This document shows positions 25,156-34,652 of a stretch of DNA of 64,000 nucleotides, piece by piece. Origin of the DNA: JADJOY01 sp016713535 [NCBI: Deltaproteobacteria bacterium] (GTDB lineage: Bacteria; JADJOY01); contig JADJOY010000017.1 in assembly GCA_016713535.1 (NCBI GenBank), positions 84,486 to 148,485 of the forward strand, in the 5' to 3' direction. The notes under the pieces are model-generated. The model did no database searches. It had not been told where the DNA came from and saw only the letters and a program-made list of their open reading frames with translations. The position numbers and the translations under genes were made by a program. The first letter of the stretch is position 1, and the number at the start of each line of letters is the position of its first letter.

Positions 25156-25632
25156 TCAGCCGAGGAGCGCGTGAACGAGGCTCGCGGCGGCCATGTACAT
25201 GACGATCGCCGCGCCGATCGTCCAGCACGTGGCGCGGGCCTCGTGGGAGCGCGCGGTCACGTAGGCGGCGAAGTGGGCGAGGCGGCTCGCCACGTAGCCG
25301 TAGAAGAGCCCGCTCGCGAGCGCGGCCGACGGCCCGGTCGCGACGTAGATCAGCCCCGCAGCGAGGAACGCCGGGACGTTCTCGAGGTCGTTGTGGTGGA
25401 TGCGGCGGATCCGCTCGACGTAGTCGTTGGGCTGGGTCTGGTCGGGGCTCGGGTTGGGGTTGAGTAGCGACTTCCGGGTGTCCTCGGGGCTCCGGTAGCC
25501 GCCGTTGACGCGCATCATCCGGTACACGGTGAGCCATGCCATCGCGAACATCTTGAGCACCATCAGGCTCGCGGCGATGGCGTACGTGCGGAACACGGGG
25601 TTCTCGAGGGTGAAGGCGGCGGTCGCGGTCAT
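25156..25632 (-). CDS. MAPEG family membrane protein
   Basis: This 158-residue protein has four hydrophobic helices and the MAPEG signature region ERIRRIHHNDLENVPAFL. It resembles microsomal glutathione S-transferase 1/mPGES-1 more than leukotriene C4 synthase. Homologues conjugate glutathione to lipophilic electrophiles or reduce lipid hydroperoxides. Its ATG overlaps the stop of the TetR-like gene (ATGA), so the pair is likely a regulator-detoxification operon. Confidence 0.85.
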   Translation of the reverse strand: MTATAAFTLENPVFRTYAIAASLMVLKMFAMAWLTVYRMMRVNGGYRSPEDTRKSLLNPNPSPDQTQPNDYVERIRRIHHNDLENVPAFLAAGLIYVATGPSAALASGLFYGYVASRLAHFAAYVTARSHEARATCWTIGAAIVMYMAAASLVHALLG

Positions 25633-26418
25633 GCAGGGGCTCCGTCTCCGGTCGCCGCACGGAACACGGCGCCCATCAGGGTGATCAGCTCGTCGTCGGT
25701 GTGGATCAGCGGATCACCGAACTTCTCGACGAGCGCCTTCATCGCGACGATCCCGATCGCCGCGAGGTGAGCGCAGAACGCCAGCCGGCGCGGGTCGAGG
25801 GGAGTGCTCTCGGCGCGCTTCCGGCGAACCCGCTTCGCGCCGAGCTGCTCGCGCACCTTGCGCTCGGCGCCGCCATAGAGCTTCTCGTTGAGCGGACGGA
25901 TGCGCGCGAGCTGCGCGGCTCCGATGAGGGCGCGGGTGTCGTAGACCTGGACCTGCTGCATCACCAGCCGGAAGAGGTCGAGCTCGCGCGCGTAGCGCTC
26001 GACGTAGGTGCGGATGATCGCCTCCAGCGCGGCGCCGCCCGACGGAGCGGCGTCTACCGCCGCGGCGATCTCGGCGGCGTCGCGCCACCCCGCCTCGAGG
26101 AGGGATCTCGAAGACGAGCTCCTCCTTGGATGCGAAGTGGTAGAGCAGGCCTTGCTTGGTGACTAGACCGAAACCGCTCATGAAGGTCGCGAGCGCGATG
26201 AGCGCCGGCCGAGCGAGCGCGTCGCGCTGCGAGCCCAGAGCGAAGAGCAGGGCGAAGGCGACGAATAGACCGCCGTACGCGGCGCGCACGATCGCCGTCT
26301 CGGTCACCGAGTGAAGCTCGACCCCGTAGATCCCGAGAACGCGTGCGGGCACGAGCAGATAGCCGAACCCGATGATTCCCACCGCGAGCGCGGCCGTGCG
26401 GAGTACCCAGTTCTGCAT
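25629..26418 (-). pseudogene. DUF4345-like / TetR-family chimera, broken
   Basis: Two gene remnants are joined. Residues 1-83 from the ATG at 26418 (MQNWVLRTAAL... to FMSGF) are the hydrophobic start of a DUF4345-like protein. From about 26167 the same frame continues LVTKQGLLYHFASKEELVFEI, the recognition-helix end of a TetR HTH. The first half of the HTH and the end of DUF4345 are missing, as if several hundred bases were deleted. A further one-base insertion (CCC for CC) near 26105 shifts the frame. The TetR ligand domain then continues (GWRDAAEIAAAV... to ATGDGAPA) to the stop at 25629, which overlaps the MAPEG start. As given, no intact repressor can be made. Confidence 0.7.
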
Positions 26419-26506
26419 CGCGGCGAGTCTAGCCCGGACGGGCAGCCGGGGGGGCGTTGGATCGGCCGTGCCGCGGACGCGAGGCCCGTCGACGCGCGCT
26501 TACCCA

Positions 26507-27439
26507 TCAAGCCGCGGCACTTCCCGGTCGTGCCCCGATGGCGGCGCTGACCGCGTCGACGATCGCGCGGTTGGTGCGGCCGTTGATCTCCGCCGCCTCA
26601 CCGGGCGTGACGGCGAGCGCTGGGTGCTCGGCCTTCACGAGCACGCCGCGGAGCAACCCCTCGGTTCGCGCGACGGACCAGTCGCCCACGACGTCCATGG
26701 CGGCGAGTCGCCCGTTCGCCGCCGCCACGAACCACCGCACCACCGAAAGCACCTCGTCCAAGGTGAGCCGCCCCGAGTCCCAGTTCACGATGGCATCGTC
26801 GGGGCGCATCACGTCCTTGTCGATGGTGACGTAGAGCGGCACGCGCGCGAGGTCGGCGCGCAAGCCCGCGCACAGCTCGTCGACACGCGAGGGACCGAAC
26901 GGCTGCTCGGGGGCGACGCGCAGCGGCTGGGTCGGCACGGCGGCCCAGTTCCCCTTCGAGAGCCGCTTCACGGCCGGGAACGTGGTGATCTTCCCGGAGC
27001 GCAGCGCTCGCCAGGGCGCGACGTGGCGGAAGCCGTTGTCGAGGTCGAGGTCCGCTCCGACGTGGACGTAGCGCTGCAGGTTGGGGTTCCGGAGTGCATG
27101 GTTGACCCACGTTCCGCAGTGCACGAGCGGAGCGTAGCCCACCCAGTCGGGGTGCTTGTCGATGTGAAGCACGTTGAACGGCTCGCCGAGCTGCTCGAGG
27201 AGCGCCACCGTGACGTGGTGGAAGTCGCCCGAGCCGCAGAACGTGATCGACGGGCCGTCAACGGTCCTGGCGCAGCGCTCGGCGTACGCCGCGGCGAAAC
27301 GGCGGTAGCGAGGATACGAGGCGCAGATCCGGATCCGCGGCCCCCATTCCTGCATCGGGATCACGACGGGCGCGTGGTGCGCCACCCAGTCACGTTGGCC
27401 CGTGACCGCGCCGTCGAGGTCGAGAATGCGAACGTCCAC
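26507..27439 (-). CDS. arginase-fold (ureohydrolase family) protein
   Basis: The 310-residue product keeps the metal-ligand pattern of arginase/agmatinase enzymes in divergent surroundings: His in GSGDFHHVT (cf. GGDHS), D-x-H-x-D in LHIDKHPDW, and D-x-D in TIDKDVMRPDD. The core could therefore bind two Mn2+ ions. The canonical guanidino-substrate residues are not recognisable, so arginine or agmatine hydrolysis cannot be claimed. Deacetylase-like or other C-N hydrolysis is possible. The next gene, an aldo/keto reductase, is divergent. Confidence 0.7.
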   Translation of the reverse strand: MDVRILDLDGAVTGQRDWVAHHAPVVIPMQEWGPRIRICASYPRYRRFAAAYAERCARTVDGPSITFCGSGDFHHVTVALLEQLGEPFNVLHIDKHPDWVGYAPLVHCGTWVNHALRNPNLQRYVHVGADLDLDNGFRHVAPWRALRSGKITTFPAVKRLSKGNWAAVPTQPLRVAPEQPFGPSRVDELCAGLRADLARVPLYVTIDKDVMRPDDAIVNWDSGRLTLDEVLSVVRWFVAAANGRLAAMDVVGDWSVARTEGLLRGVLVKAEHPALAVTPGEAAEINGRTNRAIVDAVSAAIGARPGSAAA

Positions 27440-27519
27440 GTTCGGTTCCTCCGCCTCTGAGGATACGCGCGGCCAGCCGCGCCTGGAATCCGCTACGGTG
27501 ACCCGGAGAGGAGAGCCCC

Positions 27520-28521
27520 ATGGAATATCGACGACTCGGCCGCACCGGCCTCACCGTGTCCCGCCTCTGTCTGGGTTGCATGAGCTACGGCGACCCCAAC
27601 GCACGAGTCGAGGGTTCGCCGCTACGGTGGGAGTGGGCGCTCCGCGAGGAGGACTCGAGGCCTTTCTTCCGCCGCGCGATCGAGTTCGGCATCAATTTCT
27701 TCGACACCGCCAACATCTACTCGTACGGCGCGAGCGAGGAGATCACCGGGCGCGCGCTGCGCGAGTACGCGCGTCGCGAGGAGGTGGTGATCGCCACCAA
27801 GGTGTGGGGTGTCATGCGTCCCGGGGCGAACGGTGGCGGGTTGTCGCGGAAGGCGATCCTCCACGAGATCGACGCCAGCCTGAGACGCCTCGGCACCGAC
27901 TACGTGGACCTCTACCAGATCCATCGCTGGGACGACGCGACACCCATCGAGGAGACGATGGACGCACTCCACGACGTGGTGCGCGCCGGCAAGGCGCGCT
28001 ACCTGGGTGCATCGTCGATGTGGGCGTGGCAGTTCGCGAAGGCCCAGGCGCTCGCCGAGCGCCACGGGTGGACACGCTTCGTGTCGATGCAGAACCACCT
28101 GAACCTCCTCTATCGCGAGGAGGAGCGCGAGATGCTGCCGCTCTGTCGCGATCAGGGCGTGGGCGTGATCCCGTGGAGCCCGCTCGCGCGTGGGCATCTG
28201 GCCAGGCCGCCGGAGGCAGGCGCCACCAAACGCACGGAGACCGATCGCTTCGCCAAGATCGTCTACGCGGCGCTGCCGGACGCCGACCAGCGGGTCAAGC
28301 TGGCGGTCGATCGCGTCGCGCAGGCGCGTGGGGTGCCGCACGCGCAGGTCGCGCTCGCCTGGCTGCTCCACAAGGACATCGTGACCGCACCGATCGTGGG
28401 CGCGACGCGGATGGAGCACCTCGAGACCGCGGTCGCGGCGCTCGACGTGCGGCTCGACGGCGAGGAAATCGCCATGCTCGAAGCGCCCTACGTGCCGCAT
28501 CCGGTCGCGGGCTTCGGCTGA
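27520..28521 (+). CDS. aldo/keto reductase
   Basis: This 333-residue NADPH-dependent oxidoreductase has a (beta/alpha)8 fold. It has the N-terminal RRLGRTGLTVSRLCLGCMSYG, the tetrad Asp/Tyr in FDTANIYSYG, catalytic Lys in VIATKVWG and His in YQIHRWD. The C-terminal nucleotide site is TAPIVGATRMEHLE. It resembles YajO/IolS-type reductases. AGGAGAG precedes the ATG. The physiological substrate is not evident. Confidence 0.93.
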   Translation: MEYRRLGRTGLTVSRLCLGCMSYGDPNARVEGSPLRWEWALREEDSRPFFRRAIEFGINFFDTANIYSYGASEEITGRALREYARREEVVIATKVWGVMRPGANGGGLSRKAILHEIDASLRRLGTDYVDLYQIHRWDDATPIEETMDALHDVVRAGKARYLGASSMWAWQFAKAQALAERHGWTRFVSMQNHLNLLYREEEREMLPLCRDQGVGVIPWSPLARGHLARPPEAGATKRTETDRFAKIVYAALPDADQRVKLAVDRVAQARGVPHAQVALAWLLHKDIVTAPIVGATRMEHLETAVAALDVRLDGEEIAMLEAPYVPHPVAGFG

Positions 28522-28679
28522 GCGCACCGCGCGGCCGCCGCCCGGCGTACGGAAGGCCATTACGACGTCGCGAGGTTGGCGGTCTCGCCGAATGGCGTGA
28601 GGCCGCGCGCTCGTGCTTCCATCCGCGATGAGCCGGCCCGTCGTGGGTCGGCACAACCATCGATTGGGAGGAAGCGAAG

Positions 28680-28967
28680 ATGCGTACCGGTAAGTGGAGT
28701 CTCGTGGCGTTCGTCACCGCGCTCGTCGTGGCCGGGACGATGGTCGCGTCGTGTGGCGGTGACTCCGACGACGAAGGCGATCTGGTCACGTTCCAGTGCC
28801 AGGCGGTCTGTCAGACGCCCAGTGGCGTTCTCGGCGGCGACTCGGCCTCGTTCGACGGCAGGGACGAAGACGCCGCCGCGGCGGAGTGTGTGGAGGACCA
28901 GTCGAGCGCGGGAAATCTGTGCGAGAGCGTGGGCGGTACCTTCGCCGGCCGCTGTAGCTGCTTCTGA
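28680..28967 (+). CDS. small Cys-rich lipoprotein
   Basis: A 95-residue protein with a lipobox (TMVASC, Cys about residue 21) and an acidic linker. Its C-terminal domain has six cysteines in about 65 residues (FQCQAVCQ, AECVED, LCESVGG, RCSCF), suggesting three disulfides outside the cytoplasm. GGGAGGAAG lies 6-14 nt before the ATG. I know no family for it; a convergent membrane-protein gene follows. Confidence 0.7.
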   Translation: MRTGKWSLVAFVTALVVAGTMVASCGGDSDDEGDLVTFQCQAVCQTPSGVLGGDSASFDGRDEDAAAAECVEDQSSAGNLCESVGGTFAGRCSCF

Positions 28968-28992
28968 CGGCCCCGGGACGAGCGTCGGCCGC

Positions 28993-29904
28993 TCAGCGCT
29001 CTCCGATCCACGGCGCGAGGATGCGCGACGCCACACCGTTCGGCTTGAGCACCGTGGCGGCGAGGATCGCGAGCCCGAGCGGTAGTCCGAGGAGGTAGCT
29101 CGCCACGTGGCGCGTGGTCTCGGCGGGGATCTGGCCGAGCGCGCGTGCCACGTGGTCGCCCACGCCGAGCGCGGCGCCGACGTAGTTGGTGACCACGGCG
29201 CAGAAGATCGCCGCGCCGAGCCCGATGCCGAACACCGCGCCCAGGTAGGACTTGATCCAGGCGGGCAGGTCTCTGGCGAGCTCGACGCGCTTCCCTTCGC
29301 CGCGCAGCCCTTCCGCGTGCCAGCGATACATCAGCACGAAGAAGGGCGGTAGCAGCCACAGCCCGTCCTCGTAGAGCGTCACCGCGACGCCGCTCACGAG
29401 GAACCGGAACAGGGCGCCGAGGGTACCGAGGATCGTCGCACCCGTGCCTGCGCCGGGCGTCCAGGCCGGCGAACCGGCGAGCATGTCTCGATCGTAGAAG
29501 AAGCGGTCGAAGCCGAGCCCGTCCCAGCCGTACACCAGGATGAAGAACATCCCGAAGTAGCCGAGCAGCCAGTTGAGGTTGGCCAGGTAGTAGCGGCGGG
29601 CCGCCATCAGCTTCTGGCCGACCCAGAAGCCGAGCAGTCCTTGCGTCACGTTGGTGATGCCGAAGGCGAGCGTCAGGAACACCGGGATCGACGCGAGACT
29701 GTCGGCCGCCTGCATCGTCTCCCACGATGGATGACGGAGCAGCAGCAACATGCCGGTGGGTGCCCAGAAGAGGGCCAGGAAGACGGCCGTCGAGAAGCCG
29801 TGGCGCGTGTGGAACGGCTGCGCCGTCTTGGCGAGCGTGCGGCCCGAAGCCACCGCCAGGCTCGCGCCGAAGCCGTATCCCCAGAACACGTCGACCTGGA
29901 CCAT
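28993..29904 (-). CDS. integral membrane protein, unknown
   Basis: The 303-residue protein has about seven hydrophobic helices and short loops (VFLALFWAPTGMLLLL, WLLGYFGMFFILVYGW, LLPPFFVLMYRW). Acidic and aromatic residues in the middle (DGLGFDRFFYDRDML) may lie at the membrane surface. No motif of a known transporter or enzyme was recognised. The gene starts just after a GTAG palindrome that separates it from the divergent EamA-like gene. Confidence 0.6.
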   Translation of the reverse strand: MVQVDVFWGYGFGASLAVASGRTLAKTAQPFHTRHGFSTAVFLALFWAPTGMLLLLRHPSWETMQAADSLASIPVFLTLAFGITNVTQGLLGFWVGQKLMAARRYYLANLNWLLGYFGMFFILVYGWDGLGFDRFFYDRDMLAGSPAWTPGAGTGATILGTLGALFRFLVSGVAVTLYEDGLWLLPPFFVLMYRWHAEGLRGEGKRVELARDLPAWIKSYLGAVFGIGLGAAIFCAVVTNYVGAALGVGDHVARALGQIPAETTRHVASYLLGLPLGLAILAATVLKPNGVASRILAPWIGER

Positions 29905-29946
29905 GTCGATCTCTCCCCGATCGCCGCCGGCGCCCGGCCTCGCGAC

Positions 29947-29974
29947 GTAGAAGGGCGGGGTTTACCCCCGCCCG
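29947..29974 (+). repeat. GTAG-foot palindrome (REP-like)
   Basis: GTAG is followed by GGGCGGGG, a TTTAC loop and CCCCGCCCG, between two divergent membrane-protein genes. Confidence 0.75.
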
Positions 29975-30084
29975 CTTCCAGCGCCAACGTCGCCGCCGCG
30001 CTCGGCACGGCGCACACCCTCGGCTCCGTCGTCGTGGCCTCGCGCTACAGTGCTCGTCCCCGACCGAACCGGAGGATCCGCACG

Positions 30085-30555
30085 ATGGCGTGGCTCGGCT
30101 TTGCACTGCTCACGGTGTTCACCTGGGGCGTCTACGGCCTGCTGTTGCACACCGGCACGATGGGCATGGCCGACCCGGTGAACGGCCGCTACAAGGCCTT
30201 CCTCTTCGTGGGCCTCGCGTACTTGCTGGTGGCGGTGTTCGCGCCACTGGTCGTGCTCAAGCTGCACCGCGTAGCGCTCGGCAGCCTGCCGACCAACGGC
30301 ATGGTCTGGTCCACGATCGCCGGCGTGGCTGGCGCGATCGGTGCCTTCGGCGTGCTGCTCGCGTTCGGAAACAAGGGAACACCAGCGATGGTGATGTCGA
30401 TCGTGTTCGCCGGCGCACCCGTCGTGAACGCCATCGCCTCGATGATCGTGCATCCCCCGGCCGGCGGCGTCGGCGCGATCCGCTGGCCGTTCGCCCTCGG
30501 CATCGCCCTCGCCGCCGCGGGCGGCTGCCTCGTCACCCTCTACAAGCCTGCGTGA
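30085..30555 (+). CDS. small EamA-like membrane protein
   Basis: This 156-residue protein has five hydrophobic helices, half the size of a ten-helix DMT/EamA transporter. It has the typical start LGFALLTVFTWGVYGLLL and SIVFAGAPVVNAIASM. Such half-length proteins could act as dimers. GGAGGA is 9 nt before the ATG, and a TACAGT -10-like hexamer is at 30046. Substrate unknown. Confidence 0.65.
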   Translation: MAWLGFALLTVFTWGVYGLLLHTGTMGMADPVNGRYKAFLFVGLAYLLVAVFAPLVVLKLHRVALGSLPTNGMVWSTIAGVAGAIGAFGVLLAFGNKGTPAMVMSIVFAGAPVVNAIASMIVHPPAGGVGAIRWPFALGIALAAAGGCLVTLYKPA

Positions 30556-30604
30556 CCCGCGGTCTCGTCTCGAGCCCGCGAGCTCGAAAGGGAGCACCCA
30601 CGTC

Positions 30605-31357
30605 ATGAACCGAATCGCCTGGGGTCTGATCGTCGTGGTCGCAGCTTCGATTTCGCCGGCCAGCACGCGCGCAGCCGAGGTGTCGAAGAAGGTCGCGGAC
30701 ACGTGGCCCGCCAAGTGGTGCCAGGCCCAGCCTGGCGCCACGGCGGATTCGCTCGTGACGCTCATGGGGCCGCCAAGCTGGAAGACGGACGCCACGATGA
30801 CGTGGGCCGCGCACCAGCACCAGTTCAACGCCTTCCTCGAGCCGAACGGCACGATCCGGCAGCTCGACATCAACCTCTACCGACTCTCGGACGCCGAGAA
30901 AGCGGCGCTAACGTGCGCCGCCGTGCGGACCAAGAAGTCGGCCGCCACCGCGGCGCCCGGCGCCGCGGCTTCGCCAGACGCCGGACACCCGCCGCTCCCC
31001 GCGTGCCAGCTCGTCACGGCGAGCGAGATGACGGCGATCCTCGGTGCACCCGTGGCCACCACAGCCGATGGAGACGGCAAGTGCACGTACCAGCCCGGCG
31101 ATGGGTCGAGCCCCTACGTCGAGCTCACGATCGCCCGGGGCGACGGGGAGGTCGCCATGTCGGCGGTCGGCGCGATGGCCAAGCACGAGCCCGGGATCGC
31201 GGACCCCTACGCAGGCCTCGGCGATCAGGCCGCCGCCGTCGGCCCGGCGCTCATGATCCGCACCGGCGAGGACCTCATGACGATCGTGTTCTCGGGCGTC
31301 GACGGCGCGCCAGCGAAGGCCAGGAAGATCTTCGACACGGCAAAAGCGCGGATGTGA
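30605..31357 (+). CDS. secreted two-domain protein, unknown
   Basis: A 250-residue protein with a signal peptide (cleavage near STRAAE). The first domain (about residues 25-105) has LVTLMGPPSWKTDATMTW, like the BamE/SmpA fold. A Pro/Ala linker leads to a second domain (about 128-250) with CQLVTASEMTAILGAPV and KCTYQP. That pattern of two Cys around a 'GAPV' turn resembles DUF3558-like lipoproteins. No lipobox is present, so it is likely periplasmic. The role is unknown. Confidence 0.6.
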   Translation: MNRIAWGLIVVVAASISPASTRAAEVSKKVADTWPAKWCQAQPGATADSLVTLMGPPSWKTDATMTWAAHQHQFNAFLEPNGTIRQLDINLYRLSDAEKAALTCAAVRTKKSAATAAPGAAASPDAGHPPLPACQLVTASEMTAILGAPVATTADGDGKCTYQPGDGSSPYVELTIARGDGEVAMSAVGAMAKHEPGIADPYAGLGDQAAAVGPALMIRTGEDLMTIVFSGVDGAPAKARKIFDTAKARM

Positions 31358-31481
31358 CGCGCGCGCCGACGCGCGGCCATCGAGGTTCTCGAGGGCGTGC
31401 GAGCTTCGGCGTCGGTCGACCGGAGCGGCGCGATCCGTCGCCGCGGGTTCCCGAACGGACGTGGATGCGGAAGCGGGCGCC

Positions 31482-33686
31482 TCAGGCCGCTGGTGAGGCG
31501 GTCGATAGCCCGACCCGCACCCGCGCCGGGACGCTCTTGAACGCCGGGGTCTTCGAGCGTGGGTCGAGCTGGCGCGGCACCAGCGCGTTCGCTTCCGGGT
31601 AGTACATTGCGAGATTGCCGTCGCGGATGTCGGTGATGGAGGCCTCGACGGTCATCGAGCCGATGGCGGTCTCGACGGTGACGAGGTCGCCCTCCTTCAC
31701 ACCGAGGCGGGCGGCGTCGGCGGCGGACAGCATGACCACGTTCCTGTGCTTGTTGCCGCGGTAGAGGTCCTCTTCCTCGTAGACCACGGTGTTGAACTGA
31801 CCCTCGGAGCGCAGCGTCATCAACCGGAAGTCGCCCTCGGCGAAGGGCAGCTCGGGGAGGGGAGTCACGGCGAAGTGCGCGAGCCCGTCGGGCGTCTCGA
31901 ACCTGGGCTCGTGGAAGGTGCGGCCGGCGATCACGAACTCCTTCTTGGTGCGGTCGATCTCGGCGAGCTCGCCGAGGGCGGGCATGACCTTCGCCATCGC
32001 CTCGCGGAGTGCCTTGTGGCTGCGGAGGGCGCTCCAGTCGAACTTCCCCGCGGGCAGGATGCGCTCGGCGAGCGCCGCGAGGATCTCGACCTCGCTACGC
32101 ATCTCGCCTTCGACGTTCGGGGTGCCGCCCTCCGAGAGCCGTACGTAGTTGAACATCGATTCCTGGGTGGTCCACTGTGATTCCTCGTCACGGGCCAGCG
32201 CGGGCAGCACGATCGCGGTCTGGCCGCGCCCGTGGACGTGCCCCTCGTTGAGCTTGGTCGTGATCGAGCAGGAGAGCGCGATCCGCCGCATGGCGGCGCC
32301 GGCCCACTCGCGGTCGGGGTTGCTCGCGAACAGGTTGCCGCCGAAGAGCAGTGCGGCGCGGATGCGTCCCTGCTCGGCGGCGACCATCGACGCGTAGGTG
32401 TCCTGGCCGGGTTCGCGCGGCACCGAGATGCCGTAGACCTCCTCGAGCTTGGCCGCGAACGCCTCCTTCACCGTCGGCGACACGCCGCAGGTGCCGACTC
32501 CTTGGACGTTCGAGTGACCGCGGATCGGCACCAGCCCGGCGCCGGGTCGCCCGAGCCAGCCGCGCGCCAGCGCCAGGTTCGCGAGCGCGAGGATGTTGTC
32601 GACGCCGTGGACGTGGTGGGTGAGCCCCATCGCCCACAACATGAGCCCGCGCTTGGCGCCCGCGAGCAACGCGACCGCGGCGTCGATGTCGGCGCGCGAG
32701 AGCCCGCTCTCGCGGACCAGCACGTCCCAGCTCGTGGCGCGCACGTCGCTCTCGACCGCGTCCCAGCCGGCGGTGTACGCGCCGACGTATTCGCGATCGA
32801 CGGCGTCCGCTTCGATCACGCCCTTGAGCAGCGCCTTCGCGACGGCCACGTCTCCGCCCACGTGCGGCATGAGGTAGAGGTCGGAGATCGTCGAGCCCAT
32901 GACCAGCGACCACGGGTCCGAGGGTACGCGGAAGCGAAGCAGGCCGAGCTCCTTGAGCGGGTTGATGACGATCACCTTGCCGCCGCGCCGCCGCAGCTTC
33001 ATGAGCTCGGTGATGAGCCGTGGGTGGTTGCTCGCGGGGTTCGCGCCCGCGACCACCGCGATGTCGGCCTTCTCGAGATCGTCGAGGGTCACCGACGCTG
33101 TGCCCGAGCCCATGATCTGCGAGAGCGCCACGCCCGACGCGGCGTGGCAGTAGAACGAGCAGTTGTGGATGTTGGGCGTGCCGTACGCGCGCGCCACGAG
33201 CTGGAGCAGGAATGCGGCCTCGTTGCTCGAGCGCCCCGACGCGTAGACGAAGGCTTCGTCGCGGGGCGCGTCGCGAAAGGCCACCGCCGTGCGATCGAGC
33301 GCCTCGTCCCAGCCGATGCGGCGGAAGTGGGTGGCGCCGGGCTCGGCGACGATCGGGAAGGTGAGGCGGCCGAGCCGCTCGAACTCGGCCGAGCTCAGCC
33401 GCGCCATGGCGTCGATCGAGGTGTGCTGGAAGAAGCTCTCCTCGATCACGCCGGTCATGTCGCTGGCCTGGGCCTGGATCGACTTCTTGCAGACGGACGG
33501 GAAGTGCCCCGTCTCGTTGACCATGCCGCCCGACTGTCCGCCCATGCCGAGCGCGCAGGTCTTGCACGCGTTGCGCGAGCGCAGCCGCTTGTAGAGCTCG
33601 ACGACCGAGCCGGCCTCGCGCCCCTTCTGGAAGATGTAGGCGACGGCCTTGAAGCCGCCTCCCGAGGAAACCGTGGGTCGGGTCAT
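31482..33686 (-). CDS. YdeP/FdhF-type molybdopterin oxidoreductase
   Basis: This 734-residue protein is of the YdeP (formate-dehydrogenase-alpha-like) family. It has the N-terminal Cys pair in RNACKTCALGMGG and SVCKKS, typical of a family that differs from true FdhF. IGWDEALD, GSGTASVTLDDLE and AVVAGANPASNHPRL belong to the molybdopterin-guanine-dinucleotide domains. The C-terminal barrel domain (about 625-730) has NKHRNVVMLSAADA. E. coli YdeP is linked to acid resistance, but its reaction is unproved. No fdhD or mob gene is adjacent. No selenocysteine codon or Cys-ligand position could be assigned with confidence. Confidence 0.85.
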   Translation of the reverse strand: MTRPTVSSGGGFKAVAYIFQKGREAGSVVELYKRLRSRNACKTCALGMGGQSGGMVNETGHFPSVCKKSIQAQASDMTGVIEESFFQHTSIDAMARLSSAEFERLGRLTFPIVAEPGATHFRRIGWDEALDRTAVAFRDAPRDEAFVYASGRSSNEAAFLLQLVARAYGTPNIHNCSFYCHAASGVALSQIMGSGTASVTLDDLEKADIAVVAGANPASNHPRLITELMKLRRRGGKVIVINPLKELGLLRFRVPSDPWSLVMGSTISDLYLMPHVGGDVAVAKALLKGVIEADAVDREYVGAYTAGWDAVESDVRATSWDVLVRESGLSRADIDAAVALLAGAKRGLMLWAMGLTHHVHGVDNILALANLALARGWLGRPGAGLVPIRGHSNVQGVGTCGVSPTVKEAFAAKLEEVYGISVPREPGQDTYASMVAAEQGRIRAALLFGGNLFASNPDREWAGAAMRRIALSCSITTKLNEGHVHGRGQTAIVLPALARDEESQWTTQESMFNYVRLSEGGTPNVEGEMRSEVEILAALAERILPAGKFDWSALRSHKALREAMAKVMPALGELAEIDRTKKEFVIAGRTFHEPRFETPDGLAHFAVTPLPELPFAEGDFRLMTLRSEGQFNTVVYEEEDLYRGNKHRNVVMLSAADAARLGVKEGDLVTVETAIGSMTVEASITDIRDGNLAMYYPEANALVPRQLDPRSKTPAFKSVPARVRVGLSTASPAA

Positions 33687-33731
33687 GGCGAGTCCGGACG
33701 ACGGGGTCGGCGGGTGACGAAAGGACTGCGG

Positions 33732-33759
33732 CGGCCGCGAGGGACCGCGGCCCTCCAGG
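33732..33759 (+). repeat. palindromic repeat, family C
   Basis: A CGGCCGCGAGGGACCGCGGC-type palindrome followed by CCTCCAGG. A truncated second unit (GGGACCGCGGCCC, about 33759-33772) follows at once. Confidence 0.6.
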
Positions 33760-33789
33760 GGACCGCGGCCCGAGACGGGGCGGCCGCGG

Positions 33790-34473
33790 TCACGCTTCGC
33801 CGCCGGTGGGTTGGGAGACCTGCAGCAGCATCTGGCTGACGCGGTCGATCGCCATGTCGAGGCGGCGCTTCACGTCGGTCTGCTCGAGAAACGTCTGGCG
33901 CTGCTCCGCGTCGCTGAGCACGGCGGCCCCGACCAGGTCGACGAGCCGGCTCTCGTCGCGCTCGGACGCAGCAGCGCGCGCCAGCGGTCGCGCGGTGGTG
34001 TTGGGCAGCGCCGCGGCCAGATCGAGCACCAGCCGCCGCAACGTGACGCTCGTCGCCTCGACCTCGTCACGGTCCTCGGGTCGCAGCAGGTCGGGCACGA
34101 GCGCGGCGTGGATCTCGCGGTAAGCGTGGGTGGCCGGGTGCTCGCTCAGCATGCGGACACGGAGCTGACCCTGCAGCAGGATGTTGAAGCGGCCGTTCGA
34201 GAGCTTCTCGTCGCTCTCGATGTAACCGACGCCCATCATCGGCAGCACCGCGGGGCGGCCCTCGTAGTTGGTCTCCCAGCCGGGTGCCAGCGTCGCGACG
34301 GCGAGCACCCGATCGCTCGCGAGACAGTCGGTGAGCATCTCGCGGTAGCGCGGCTCGAACACGTGCAGCGGCAGGTAACCGCCTGGGATCAGCACCGAGC
34401 TCGGCAACGGGAAGATCTTGAGGCGCGCGAGCGCGCGGAGCGCGGCGTCGCGGGGATCGTCGGTTTCACCCAT
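33790..34473 (-). CDS. LON substrate-binding domain protein
   Basis: The 227-residue protein corresponds to the N-terminal domain of Lon protease without ATPase or protease parts. It contains LKIFPLPSSVLIPGGYLPLHVFEPRYREML and GVGYIESDEKLSNGRFNILLQG (residues about 15-45 and 78-100). Stand-alone LON-N proteins are widespread and of unclear function; cereblon uses a similar fold to bind substrates. The ATG at 34473 fits the domain start better than the longer frame. aceE is divergent across a 179-bp gap. Confidence 0.85.
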   Translation of the reverse strand: MGETDDPRDAALRALARLKIFPLPSSVLIPGGYLPLHVFEPRYREMLTDCLASDRVLAVATLAPGWETNYEGRPAVLPMMGVGYIESDEKLSNGRFNILLQGQLRVRMLSEHPATHAYREIHAALVPDLLRPEDRDEVEATSVTLRRLVLDLAAALPNTTARPLARAAASERDESRLVDLVGAAVLSDAEQRQTFLEQTDVKRRLDMAIDRVSQMLLQVSQPTGGEA

Positions 34474-34652
34474 GAATGGAGGTCTCTGAGGAGGCTGGCG
34501 AGCGGGACGAAGCATTCTAGGCGCCGGGCGCAGGCGCCGAAAGGGGCAATGCCGCGCTCGCGCGGCCGGGGAAGCCCGCCGATATACTCGCCTCGACGTG
34601 TCCGCCGGAGCGCCCACCAGGCGGTTTCCGCGTCCGGCGGGCCGGGAGGACC

